This document shows, one piece after another, positions 41,850 through 54,000 of a stretch of DNA of 64,000 nt. Under the pieces are notes generated by a model, which worked only from the letters and a program-made list of their open reading frames with translations, ran no database searches and was not told where the DNA came from. Location: assembly GCF_003473485.1 (NCBI RefSeq), contig NC_053049.1:7254001-7318000 (forward strand). Reading direction: 5' to 3'. The stretch's first letter is position 1; each line of letters starts with the position of its first letter. A program made the position numbers and the translations under genes. The stretch comes from Medicago truncatula (Eukaryota > Streptophyta > Magnoliopsida > Fabales > Fabaceae).

Positions 41850-44800
41850 CTCATCAAAGACTAAATTTATCTTGTGTAATTTAGTCTAATTTAACTGATT
41901 ATTGCAACTAACTATTTTACATCTAATAATAACTTGTGGCTATTGCATGAATCCTTCAAGATTTGTAAGATATTCGATGCTCCATGCTCTTGATACTGAC
42001 TAATGATTTAGCATTGTCATCCAAGTAAAAACCTTCAAAGAGACTTTAGTTGGACATCATAGCTTAATTGCATGTTATTAATTGTGCATAGACGGATTAG
42101 TTTGTTGAACGTCAGGCTTACATGCATGCAGCATGCACCTAATTATGTTGGTTTGATTCATGATGAAACTACGTATGCACATATAACATGCAATCACGGT
42201 GAGAAGTTAAAAGCTAGAAATAGTAGCTTTTGATTTTCACGGTGAGAAGGCATGCAATCATGCGGTGGCGATGAGAAAACATGTATCAAAACGTGTGCTT
42301 AAATTTTGATCAACAACCAAAAAAGCAATCGATTTAACTAGTAAAAAAAATGAAATATATTTATGGATAGAAAAAGAATGAAGTACTTATTTCGTGTTAT
42401 AGTGACTAATTCTTTTTAAAAAGAAAAGACTTGTTATATAAGCAAAAAGGTTCAATTTAAAGTAAGAAAGTCTCTTTTAATTAAAGTTTATTTTTGACTT
42501 CACACTCTTGGATCGGCCTCAAAATATTTGTTTTTCTTATTTCATAATTGAATCCTTCATTCTATCCTATGTTTGTTTGTAATGATGGTGTGGCTTTCCT
42601 GCACCTAATTTAGTAGTTTGTCTTGGAACCTAGCTAGTCCCTGTTTATTTGTTATTGAAAAGTAGTACATCCATTTTGTAAATTAAACAATGTGACACCT
42701 AAAAAATTCTTGTGATTGAAAAGTAACTGGAGAATAAAAGTAGTTTTAATATGAAAGAAAAAAAACAAATAGAAAAGACACAGTATGAGTTAAAATAAGG
42801 AGATGGAGAAGGGACGCCACGCTTAGCTTGCTTACCATTAAATATTTGGAAAATAAAGATTAAAATTTTAAATTCAGACTAATAATGTTAATTAATATTA
42901 AAATATAGTATAAGACAAAAATACTTGGTATAAGATTGCTTTGGATATCCTTTGAGTTTTTCAACAAAGCTAGAGGAAATTACAGCAGTAAGTTCCGTGA
43001 AGGGATCATGAATATGCAAATCAACGTTATTGATTTTTTTTCCTGATGTGTTTGTTTTCTTTCTTATCAGTTTGTCCTCTTGCAATTTTTTTTATACGAA
43101 TACTTAATTAAGAGTAAAAGAGTGTTATTATTTATATATAATATAATCATGTTAGGTTATTGTTTTTTATGCTAAATCACTTTTTTTTTTGTCTTGAGTG
43201 TAAAAAAGTATGAAATTAGATTCCAGCTTTGGTTTCTGTATATTGTTGTCTTTACAACTATCAATTGAATTGTATTTATATGACTATACCAAATCGTATT
43301 TACATTGAGCTCAATCATTCTTTTTTAGTGTTCAATATGTATATCGAGAATGATGGACTTGTGTAAGAGATACGGATAATATTATAGTTACACATACGTG
43401 TTCCTCCTTGAGGTTTCAGGTTCAATTCTCTCTTGTGTCAATTTAGGTGGGCTAATTTAGCTTCTTCAAAAAAATATTATAGTTACACATGACACTCTCC
43501 TTCTTGAGAGAAATGAGAGCTGGTCATTCGAAGTTCAGCTGAGAATCCAAACATAATTCAAACTCAAACATTTACCCTTACGTTTTGTCAAAGTTGATTA
43601 ATCACTTAAATTCAACTATTCGATTACAATGCTCGACAAATGGCTTAGAATTGGTTTGACATGCTCCAAACCTCTTGAAATGACCCAAATACTTACATTC
43701 ACATTATCTTATGATTACTCAAGAGTAAGCTTTGCTCTAAAGTCGGGAGGGAAAAAGAATATGAGATTTTAAGAGAAAGGGAAGAGGAAAGGGGAGTGTT
43801 AGAAGTTATAGTTATTCACTTTGTATGGAGGGTTTATTTTTCTCAATAAAACTAAAACTTCTATATATAAAGGAACTCAAAAAACTTACTAAAGCTTATC
43901 CCCCAAAGCTATCCTTAACCCTAATCTTTTCCCCCTAATTTTTCCCTCCACTTTTCTAAGCCATTGGATCATGAACATTTAGGCGCCATAGAACATCAGC
44001 CGTTGATCTATCTACACTTATTGCTCATCCTAATCAGCATTCCATTATGTATTCATATTTTCCCTCCCTCAATCAACTCCTCCATTTAATTGTTTGGTTC
44101 CAGTGCAAAAATATTATTCCAATGCAATTGAGCATTTAAATGCTCATTCTCTTTACCATGCATATATTTATTGTACTTCATGTTGTTCCCTTTTTCTCTC
44201 ATCACTTGATTTGATCACTCTCTCCTTTCCTAATCATGTTCTTCTTCTCCTCTTTCCACGAATTACTTCATCTCCGCTTTCACTATGCAGATCAACCATG
44301 TTCTTTTTTCCACACTCTTTTGTCTCCATTGCCTCTCACCATCGTCTCAACCCTTTCACTATGTTGCGCTTTTAATTTGTTTTATTGATGATGCAGAGTT
44401 CTTTGATCCAGATCTGGGTCATTTGAAGATGTGATACAACATGTACTTGGTTATGGTATATTAAGAGAAGGTATTTGGTTATGGTAAATATTTGGTATTT
44501 GGTTGTGCAATCATGTTATAAATTTATGGTTTGTTAACAGCTCCCTTTGCCTTTTTGCTCTCCTATCATTGCATCACTGGTTTGTATATTCTTTCCTTAT
44601 CTCCCATAGGTTTTTTCGATTCAGCTATATAACCTGCTGTGTCGTTTTATTTTTCTAACCAACTGTTTTAATACTTTCTTTTGTAGCACCATTGGTGCGT
44701 AATCCAGTTACGGTAATGGATCGACTAATCAATAAGCAGCATTAAACAAAAAATGATCCGGAAGAAGAATGATTGATGCACGAAAGACTAATTGTTTATC

Positions 44801-45970
44801 GATTTTGTGTTTTGTCATTAGACATATCTTTTTTGATTCAAGTAGCGTTTCACAATGTATCCGTCAGAACTAATTGTTTTTGTTTATTAAGTAATATTCA
44901 AACTTCAATCCGAAGTATTCTTTATATTTTTTCATTACCGAAACATATGCCTTTATCATTTTTGGGGTTAGTACTTGCATGTCGATTACAATCATCGAAG
45001 TTGAACAGAACTTGATTATGCTATATAATGGTTTAGCACAGTAATCTTCATATGCGTTAATTTTTACTTATACACATGCGTTTTTTTTTTTTAATAAAAG
45101 GAAGGTATGCAACTGCATTCAAAATCTAATTAACATTTTCATACATTTTTGAGTAATATTCAAATTGTCAACGATGAAGAGGAAGCTACCTTTGTTAAAT
45201 TGACATTAAAATTGAATAAGTATTGATGCAAAACTAGAAAAGATGTTAAATGAAAAAAATTGGCTAGATGTAAATTGAAATCAAAAGAGAATTACCATTG
45301 CTACAAGATTAATTTCTCCAAATGAACAATTGTGTCAAGAACGAGTCAACTATCCATTTTCATGGTAATTATCACACGAGTTTTAACATTTTTAACTTAA
45401 ATGCTTTTTACTGTTGTTTTAAAACTAGAGTCAACCATCCACCTTTATATTTTATGTTTGATATGCTATTTTAACATGAACCATTACTTTGGAAATACCA
45501 ACCTCATGATCCAACTTATATTGAACTCCTATGGCTTAAGTGGCGTAGTCGAATTTCATCCTGAAGACTTTATCAGTAGTTCTATATTCCACATAATCGA
45601 TTAGTTTTAAGCTAAAATTTATATTTTATCAACAATTCTATTTTACAATTGGAGTCCCAATCCATTTCTTTTATTTTACAATTCTAATTTTTATTTTCTT
45701 TATAGCTTCATACTACAAAATAAATGTTGTCATTAGAAAAACCCATAAAATTGTTTCAAACAAAAAACCATAAAATAAATTTTGTCCTTATATGCTTTTT
45801 TTAAAAAGAAAATAAATTTAAGGCTGTCTTTTTTTTAATATAAATGGATTAATAGGGTAAACAATGAACCTGGAAATCCATAAGTTTTTGGGGTGCAACA
45901 TTTAGAGTGGTACATTGTTAAGAAGAAAATAAATTTAATGCTGCTTTTTCGCGAAAACTGATTTTATCTA
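41850..45970. other. Long gene-poor intergenic stretch
   Basis: No convincing protein-coding gene. Small open frames (44094-44375, 44773-45015) lack domains and conserved starts. Around 43385-43470 is a short repeat-like piece with a B-box-like ggttcaattctctc. The rest is AT-rich. Confidence 0.55.
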
Positions 45971-46190
45971 TACTATAAAATAACTGTTGACATTATATGC
46001 TTTTCCACGAAAACTTATATGAATTTATTTTTAAGAAGAAAGTTTATTTACATAGAAGTTAGAAGAAAGTTATCCATGAAGTATAATAAAATAAATGTTG
46101 TCGTTAGATGCTTTTCCACGAAAACTTATTTGAATCTATTTTTAAGAAGAAAGTTTATTTACATAGAAGCTAGAAAAAAGTTATCCATGA
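45971..46190 (+). repeat. Two-copy tandem repeat of about 109 bp
   Basis: The unit containing atgcttttccacgaaaactt and aagaagaaagtttatttaca occurs at about 45971-46079 and 46080-46190, with a few differences. Shorter partial copies lie upstream (45711 and 45925), so the array decays leftward. Confidence 0.88.
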
Positions 46191-46328
46191 ATTAATATAT
46201 ATGACATCAATATCAAGAATATTATGGTAGAATTTAGCAATAACAAATTTAACTCCAAAAATTTAGATAGCATGAACAAATTCACGGATTAACCATGAAC
46301 ACTCTTTACTTTTGTAGTATGAAGTTAT

Positions 46329-46370
46329 AAAAAAAATAAAAATAAAAATAAAAATAAAAAATAAAAAATT
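46329..46370. repeat. (AAAAAT)n-type low-complexity run
   Basis: Runs of five or six A separated by single T. Confidence 0.9.
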
Positions 46371-46685
46371 GAATGTTTAATAGGATATAGAAAATTATCA
46401 TTTTTTAAGAAAAGGATAATCAATATTAATAATGTGAGACAATTGCATTTTTTTTTTCTTAACATGTTTTTTAAGTGTTTTATGGTGTATTAATGCTACA
46501 ATCTAATATGTTAGCAGGATGTAATACATTTAGGAAAATGTTTGATAAGGAGGTTGGATATGATTTAGTATACCGTTACATCAAGATGATCAATCAGACA
46601 TTAAATTAGTATGAGGTCGTGGTTGACCAAAAGCATGGCAAGATATGTTTCACACATGGTTTGAGTGAGTTGGACAAAGAATATA

Positions 46686-46829
46686 CTCCCTCCCATCACT
46701 ATTATAAGTAAAAAACAATTTTTAGCTTCATTGAATAAATGATATATTTGTCTATATTGTTAGTCAAATACATCATTTAATAAATGAACCTAAAAGTTTG
46801 TTTTTGCTTATAACAGTGATAGGAGGGAG
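46686..46829. mobile_element. Stowaway (Tc1/mariner) MITE, 144 bp
   Basis: Ends ctccctccca...ggagggag with TIRs of about 25 bp (ctccctcccatcactattat against its complement). Flanked by the dinucleotide TA (46684-46685 and 46830-46831), the mariner-type target. The interior is AT-rich and self-complementary. Confidence 0.92.
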
Positions 46830-46906
46830 TATTTATACCGAGATTATCAGTTACACTATCACTTTCAAATTTCAATCAAGACAATTTCCGTTAATTGTGT
46901 TATTTG

Positions 46907-47106
46907 CAGGGGCGGATCCAGACATTTGATATTGGTGTGGCAAAATATTTAAATCAACTATATTTATTAACAAAGTAAATAATTGATACCTTGAACAATA
47001 TAGCGAAATGGTATAGATGGAAGCATTTTACCATTGTGTTGCAGGTTCGATTCCCTGCAACACCCTTTCAACTGCCACACCATGTTTCATATTAGATCCG
47101 CCCATG
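46907..47106. mobile_element. hAT-type MITE, 200 bp
   Basis: TIRs caggggcggatcc / gatccgcccatg, with an 8-bp near-duplication gttatttg (46899-46906) and gtcatttg (47107-47114). The interior contains a tRNA-like ggttcgattccctgcaacac, which makes part of it resemble a tRNA 3' half; it is not a tRNA gene. Confidence 0.82.
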
Positions 47107-47114
47107 GTCATTTG

Positions 47115-48105
47115 TAATGACTATTAGCACGGGACATATATCTAGTTTATAAATAATTTGTCTTGCTTTTTTACGTTTATATGATTAGTTTTTTTTTTTA
47201 GGGAAAGTTTGTATGATTAGTTATTTCCATCATAATATTTATTGATATATACAAACAAACAAAATTGTACAATAAATACGGATATTTTGGAGGAAAAAAA
47301 TTATGTAGTAAAAATTTGAAATCGAACGTTATAAAAAGCTACATAAATTTTTGGGTTAAATAAGTTTTTTATCCTCAAAAAATTAAACAAACATATTTTA
47401 AGATAGTGGTAGTACATATTTTCAACACATTATCTCCTGTTAATTTAGATTAAAATCAGTCCCTCTAAATTGGGAAGGTCCAAAACTTTTGACAAAATCT
47501 ATGTACAGTAAATTTTAATCAATTAAATTAAATATAGTACATTGAGTTGCATATCATTTTTGTCTTCACAATTTAAAAATACAAATTTATGACCTATTAA
47601 CAACAAAATACAGTACAAAACCCATCCAGACATAAACTTTCAAGAATTATGAAATTAGTCAAATATTGGTTGCCGGCTAGAGTTTTGTATATAACCTATC
47701 ACATTCTTCAACACATAAATTCAATCTTAAACAGTATATATGAATCTCCTATATAATACAAAAAGAACAAGTTAACCACCCAACATAAACAAGAGACAAC
47801 CTCGTCTGCTAGTTGCCTATGTAAACCATTAAAAAACATCAATAAAACATCACATCTTCCAAACCAAACAGCACACAAACAATTAGAAAATTCCCTCATT
47901 TGTCACTACTAGGTAATTATCAATCCTCTATGCTTTATTTTATAAGTACATGCTAGAAACTATTGAACTCAAAAGTCTTTGGTTCTATGATCTAATACCT
48001 ATCCTCCTCTTGTTTTTGGTCAATGATCCAACACTATTAACCTCTTCAAACCCTTCAAATTTTCTTCTTCAATATCTCATAGTTTTTTTCTGTTTTTTCA
48101 TTACA
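47115..48105 (+). other. NSP1 upstream region
   Basis: Contains the likely promoter and 5' UTR of NSP1. An in-frame ATG at 47950 would extend the NSP1 frame by 52 hydrophobic residues. No other gene recognised. Confidence 0.6.
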
Positions 48106-49770
48106 ATGACTATGGAACCAAATCCAACATCAGATCACATTCTTGATTGGCTTGAAGGTTCTGTCTCTTTCTTTCCATCATTTTTGGATGATCCATATAA
48201 CAATGGTTACATCCATGAGTATGAGATATGGAATCAGAATCAAGATATAAGTAACCAGTACCAAATTGATGCCAATACTAATTCTTCTAATGCCACAAAT
48301 AGCACAACCAACATTGTTGCTGCTAGTACTACCACAAGTACAACATCCCTTGAGCCTAATAGCTTTAATAACATACCCTTTTCAGATTTGCCGAAGAAAC
48401 GAAATGCCGAAGATGAACTAAGTCTCAAAAAACAACCTCAAAACCAAAAGAACAAGAGACTTAAGAGTCGTCCGATGAATGAAAGTGATAATGGAGATGC
48501 AGCTCTTGAAGGGACAGTGGTTAGAAAATCTGGTGGGAACAAGAAAGGTGCAGCTAAGGCCAATGGAAGTAACAGTAACAATGGAAACAATAAGGATGGT
48601 AGGTGGGCTGAGCAGTTGCTCAACCCTTGTGCTGTAGCCATAACCGGTGGAAATCTGAATCGTGTGCAACATCTCTTATATGTTCTCCATGAGCTAGCCT
48701 CAACTACCGGTGATGCCAACCACCGGCTTGCAGCACATGGTCTTCGAGCATTGACACACCATTTATCTTCATCTTCGTCATCTACCCCATCAGGGACTAT
48801 TACTTTTGCATCTACAGAACCGCGATTCTTCCAAAAGTCATTACTGAAGTTCTATGAGTTTAGCCCTTGGTTTTCCTTTCCTAATAACATAGCAAATGCT
48901 TCCATTCTTCAAGTTCTAGCTGAAGAGCCGAACAATTTGCGCACCCTTCACATCCTTGACATTGGAGTCTCTCATGGTGTGCAATGGCCAACTTTTCTAG
49001 AGGCCTTGAGTCGTCGACCTGGTGGACCTCCTCCTCTTGTTCGCCTTACTGTCGTTAATGCCTCTTCATCCACTGAAAATGACCAAAACATGGAGACCCC
49101 ATTTTCAATAGGTCCATGTGGTGATACTTTCTCTTCTGGACTCCTTGGTTATGCTCAGTCCTTAAATGTCAATCTGCAGATAAAAAAGCTTGATAATCAT
49201 CCATTGCAGACATTGAATGCTAAAAGTGTTGACACATCCTCTGATGAAACCCTTATTGTCTGTGCTCAGTTCAGGTTGCATCACTTGAATCATAACAATC
49301 CTGATGAAAGAAGTGAGTTTCTGAAGGTGTTGAGAGGCATGGAGCCTAAAGGGGTGATATTAAGTGAGAACAACATGGAGTGTTGCTGCAGTAGTTGTGG
49401 CGATTTCGCCACTGGATTCTCACGAAGAGTGGAGTACTTATGGAGGTTTTTAGATTCAACCAGTTCGGCATTCAAAAACCGTGACAGTGATGAAAGGAAA
49501 ATGATGGAAGGCGAGGCTGCAAAAGCATTGACAAACCAGCGTGAAATGAACGAAAGGAGAGAAAAATGGTGTGAAAGAATGAAAGAAGCAGGGTTTGCAG
49601 GGGAAGTATTTGGAGAGGATGCAATTGATGGAGGTCGAGCTTTGTTAAGGAAGTATGATAATAATTGGGAGATGAAAGTAGAAGAAAATAGTACAAGTGT
49701 GGAACTATGGTGGAAGAGCCAACCTGTTTCTTTCTGTTCTTTGTGGAAACTGGATAAACAACCAGAGTAG
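48106..49770 (+). CDS. NSP1: NSP1, GRAS transcription factor of symbiotic signalling
   Basis: Intronless frame of 554 residues, matching from memory the Medicago truncatula NSP1 protein (start MTMEPNPTSDHILDWLEG). The N-terminal part is Asn/Ser/Thr-rich with a basic nuclear-signal-like stretch (KKRNAEDELSLKK, NKRLKSR). The GRAS domain fills the rest: the first leucine-rich region from WAEQLLNPCAVAI, the VHIID-equivalent LHILDIGVSHGVQWP, then PFYRE/SAW-type segments ending WWKSQPVSFCSLWKL. Known role: acts in the nucleus downstream of the calcium- and CCaMK/IPD3-decoded Nod- and Myc-factor signal, binds AATTT-type elements with NSP2 to switch on early nodulation genes such as ERN1 and ENOD11, and is needed for strigolactone biosynthesis genes. 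Single copy here, unlinked in function to its neighbours. The start was chosen at the second in-frame ATG by match to the known protein. Confidence 0.98.
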   Translation: MTMEPNPTSDHILDWLEGSVSFFPSFLDDPYNNGYIHEYEIWNQNQDISNQYQIDANTNSSNATNSTTNIVAASTTTSTTSLEPNSFNNIPFSDLPKKRNAEDELSLKKQPQNQKNKRLKSRPMNESDNGDAALEGTVVRKSGGNKKGAAKANGSNSNNGNNKDGRWAEQLLNPCAVAITGGNLNRVQHLLYVLHELASTTGDANHRLAAHGLRALTHHLSSSSSSTPSGTITFASTEPRFFQKSLLKFYEFSPWFSFPNNIANASILQVLAEEPNNLRTLHILDIGVSHGVQWPTFLEALSRRPGGPPPLVRLTVVNASSSTENDQNMETPFSIGPCGDTFSSGLLGYAQSLNVNLQIKKLDNHPLQTLNAKSVDTSSDETLIVCAQFRLHHLNHNNPDERSEFLKVLRGMEPKGVILSENNMECCCSSCGDFATGFSRRVEYLWRFLDSTSSAFKNRDSDERKMMEGEAAKALTNQREMNERREKWCERMKEAGFAGEVFGEDAIDGGRALLRKYDNNWEMKVEENSTSVELWWKSQPVSFCSLWKLDKQPE

Positions 49771-51091
49771 TTCGAGCTCAACATTGACAGCAAGGCTATA
49801 AGCAAGGTACCTTGGTTTTGGAGTTCTGTATAGAAGTAGCAGTTGCCACCATGATGAAGTTATTTCACCACAATGTAGTTCTTCCTTATGCTAAACTTAC
49901 AACTACAAGCATATTTGTATGATATTGAGTTAAGAATTATTTAATTTGATGTATGTTTTGTAATGATTGATAGCTATTCAGAAGGTAGTATTGATTCAAA
50001 ATTGATAGCTATTCAGAATGTAGTATTGATTCATAGTTAGGCACTTGTTGTTTTTCTGCTACAAATCTGCAAATTAGATCATCTAAGCTAACAAATGTGG
50101 CATTAAAAATCAAAAGGTTCGGCCACTACTCTATTTTGTTAACACATCTATTAAATATGTATGCTTTGAAAGTTCCATTACAGGTCAAGCAATAAAACTC
50201 ATGTTCCCTTAACTGGTATGTAGGACCGTCTGACAAAAATATAAAGCTGTATTTCGAAAGTGGCATTTACAAGCACACTTGTATAAACAGATATATCTTT
50301 AAACTGGGAGTAGAGTAATACAGGTAACAAGGAACATTTCAGGGTTCACTCTATAGTTGTCTAGTGAAATTAAATGTGTACACTGCAACCGGGAAAATCG
50401 GAAATCTTTCAATATTACGCAATAAGGATGGATCATAGATGTATCTGTTACAAAGGTAAATGCAATATGAATCTCAGTCAACGCCTAAATTGCTCAATTT
50501 AGTTACAGAATCAGAATGTTTAATTAACGTCAAACGCCACAATATTCAAGTGGTATATTTGTCAGTTTTGGATTACACGTTCTCGTTCTTCACCTCTTCA
50601 AACATGCACATTCTTACTAGTTAAGCTTAGGCTTCTTCTAATTCGCATTCTTATTGCAAAATTCATATTTGAAACTAAGAATGAGCTTCTCACTCTAAGG
50701 AAAATTAAAGAACTTAAGGTATTAATGGGAACCAAACATCCTTAACAAATCATGAGTTTACTAAAATTCATGAATTAATGCAACAGATCATGAGTATACC
50801 TTCATTGATTTTGCTAAAAACAGTAGAAATATTCAACTTTTTCTCCCTAGAGTATACTACCAATTTTAGAGGAGCTTAAACTCCTCCGGAAAAAACCAGT
50901 ACAGTGAGAAGCCGGCTATGACTTACACTCGACTGCCCTATTCAAGCCATATTCAATTATCTATACTAGCTAAATTCATGTGTTCTCATAAGATACTAGG
51001 GCTACATATCTATCCAAATTAAATGCAACATTTGCTATTAACAAACATGGAAGCCTCCTGCCACAGTAAAGGAAAACTGGCCTCTGTCTAC
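49771..51091. other. NSP1 3' flank and intergenic DNA
   Basis: A short duplicated phrase, ttgatagctattcagaa.gtagtattgattca, occurs at about 49969 and 50002, in the probable 3' UTR. No gene recognised after it. Confidence 0.6.
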
Positions 51092-54000
51092 TCAAGATTC
51101 GAAAATTCGCACTGAATCCCGGACCTCCTGACGACAAACTGGACACTTGGGTGCCACTTCACTTTCAACTGAAATGGCACACCCTTGGCAACATACAAGA
51201 TGCCCACATGGAATAAAAACAGAGCGCCTTCTCCTCATCAGACATATGACGCATAATTGTCCATCTGGAACATCTTCAATCTCATCATCTGTTGGAGGAA
51301 CAGGTTCAATGGGTTGTTGCCTTCGTTGCTGGAGCTGCCTTTGTTGCTTCCATTGTTTCCATTTATTCCAGTTCCTTAGAAAATGAAAATTTGTCTTCAA
51401 ATCAATTATAACCGCTAAAAATAATACTATCATTTTAAAAAATTTGAGCAATTCTTCTGATTATTGACAAATTAATGCCATCAATGTGTTAGCCAAATAA
51501 AAAAAATTCATTTACTCTATTTGTTTCATCATGATAAAGTTTATCCAACCAAAGTCACAGGAAATTCTAAAGTCAGCCATGATTAACGAAATTCAAAACC
51601 AACATACCTCACGACGGCATAGCCGATGATCCCAACTGACATTGAACCAAGAAGAATACCACTCCAAAACAGTAATTTAGTTTTGAAGGAAAGATCTACA
51701 ATCATCTGATCTTTACTCAAGTCAGACCTACAAAAAACATGAATCATTTTCTGGTATTTTTTAGTTACATGAGCACAAACATGCAACTGGAAGGGAATAA
51801 ACATCAATAATTCAGCACTAGTCTTCATTAATGCATCACCAAAAAATTATTGAGTTGCCAAATTATACTTCACCAGAAGCAATTTATACTTTGCAGATGG
51901 CTTCCCTACTTGTTGGTACAAAAGATGTACAACTTTAATTAAAATCACACAGATAGATGCCAACTCTCCTCTCATGGTCATCAATATAAATATCACAATT
52001 AATTAGATAATGATTTAAAAGCAAAACAGAAGAGAACAAAATGGTTGTGATTCTACAAGCTATGACGCACAGATACTTCATTTTTCCTCCTATATCATAC
52101 TTGATAGTCTCCAATACACCACCGATATGTGTCGAAGTATCAGAGACCATATTTATAAATAAATCACAGAACTGAAATAATATATTTATTATACTTTGTG
52201 AGTTGTTTTAATTTTTTGTTTATAGGTATTCTTATCATACAGTGTCCTATATTTTTTAAGGAGCGGCGTATTGTTGTATCGGATATGCATATTTATAAAT
52301 AAATCACAGAAATGCTATAATATATTTATTATATTTTGACTTTTTTTAATTTTGTATATATGTATTCTAACTGTACAGTGTCCTGTATTTTTCAAGGAGC
52401 GATGTATTGCCATATCGGATACTCATTGCATCTATGGCATACGAGTAAACTGATATTTCCCATGAGATATTTCCTACTGAACCACAATCAGTACAGAATA
52501 GTAACACCCCCAAGCTACCTTAAAATGAAACAGTCTTCACTATTATTAGTTATTAACGAACACCTGGCAAATACCAAATGGAACATGGTTTCCCATGATT
52601 AATATTGTAACAGTTTATTGCAAGGAAAAGAAACTTACAGATAATATGGAAGATCATTGCAAGCCTTGATTTCAGCAATTCCATTTCTTAAACTGCAAAG
52701 GCCTACAGCACTGACATCCTTTCCCAAGGGAAGAATTTTCTCTTCGTCAAGCAGTCCAACCTGCAGAAAGAAAACATCATATGTTAACATTTCAGTAAAT
52801 CTGATATACCAAAGATCAAGTGATCAACAATCTGACAAGATACCGAGGAAAATTCCAAAATAAAACTTATGGAATATTAACTTACCGGATATTCATGCCC
52901 AAAAAGTGCTTGCAAGAAAGTATAAGGAGGAGGATTTACGGGTTGCAATCTATGGTAAACTGTTGTAAGAGGTAAAGGATGACTCGATCCATCCATGTTG
53001 ACAACAACATATTCGGGATTTGACGGCCGTCCAACATCAATGAGAACAAAAGGGATCTAAAATGGAAATATTGTTAGAATATCTAGAAATATTTAATAAC
53101 GTCATTATTGTAGTATTGTATCATATATCTAACGACTTCAACAATCTTTTGGGAGTAGTTTCTATATTTCATGATTTGTTTCCTTATTTGATTATGGTAA
53201 AGACTCGAGAGTCTAGTATTAGTATAAACAGGATTAGAAATTTTTATTCGCTTAGCACATCATAGATCAGTATTGAATATTATTCTTCAGAAATTGATCT
53301 CTCTTTTCCTCATATCTATAACTTAACATGATAGCAAAACAGTACCATCTCTATGACATGTTCCCTTACTATTCAATTAGAGTTCCCTAGAATCTAGAAC
53401 TCTATTGGAATGATGTTATCTCTGTAATCCTCTTCTCATAAACAAACTCCTGCCTTTGAAATTTTGGACCAAGAGTATGCTCTACTCATTCTCTTCCACA
53501 ACCATGGGTATCAGATCTACCCTCATAAGCACTTTTATAAGATATTTTTGTATATTCTAGCAAAGATAAGAAATAATTCTACGATATAAACTAAGATATT
53601 CTAAACTATTATAAGATGTTTTCATATATTCTAATAAGTTCCTCTAATTCCCTCGTAGCTACTTCATCGGCTCTAACATAACATATCCAAATCAGCCCAG
53701 TCCTGAAGTTGTATTACTGCCAAAGCTTCAACACACTGTCATGCACCACAGAACAGTTTAACTCTTCTGTGCGTGAGAAAGCATGTGAGGCCCTCCTTCA
53801 ACCCAAGGTCTCCGTCACTTACCTCATTGTGGCCAGTGTGATGAACCTTGACGTCTTCTTCTTGGTTCACACCTCCAAAGGGTTTTCGTTGTGTTGTGAT
53901 TGTCTCTTAACTTATCCAGTGTTTTCAGGTCCAAACCAGCCTTTTCCTTACTTAATTTGGGTTTGGGAGGTGTTTATTCGTTTAGCTGCATCTTTAGGAT

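Noticed and set aside
44094-45015. Small plus-strand ORFs in the gene-poor region
   Set aside because: Low-complexity, no domain or splice partners, and composition like surrounding intergenic DNA.
46990-47070. Possible tRNA gene from the T-arm-like sequence
   Set aside because: Only the 3' half is tRNA-like and it sits wholly inside an hAT MITE.
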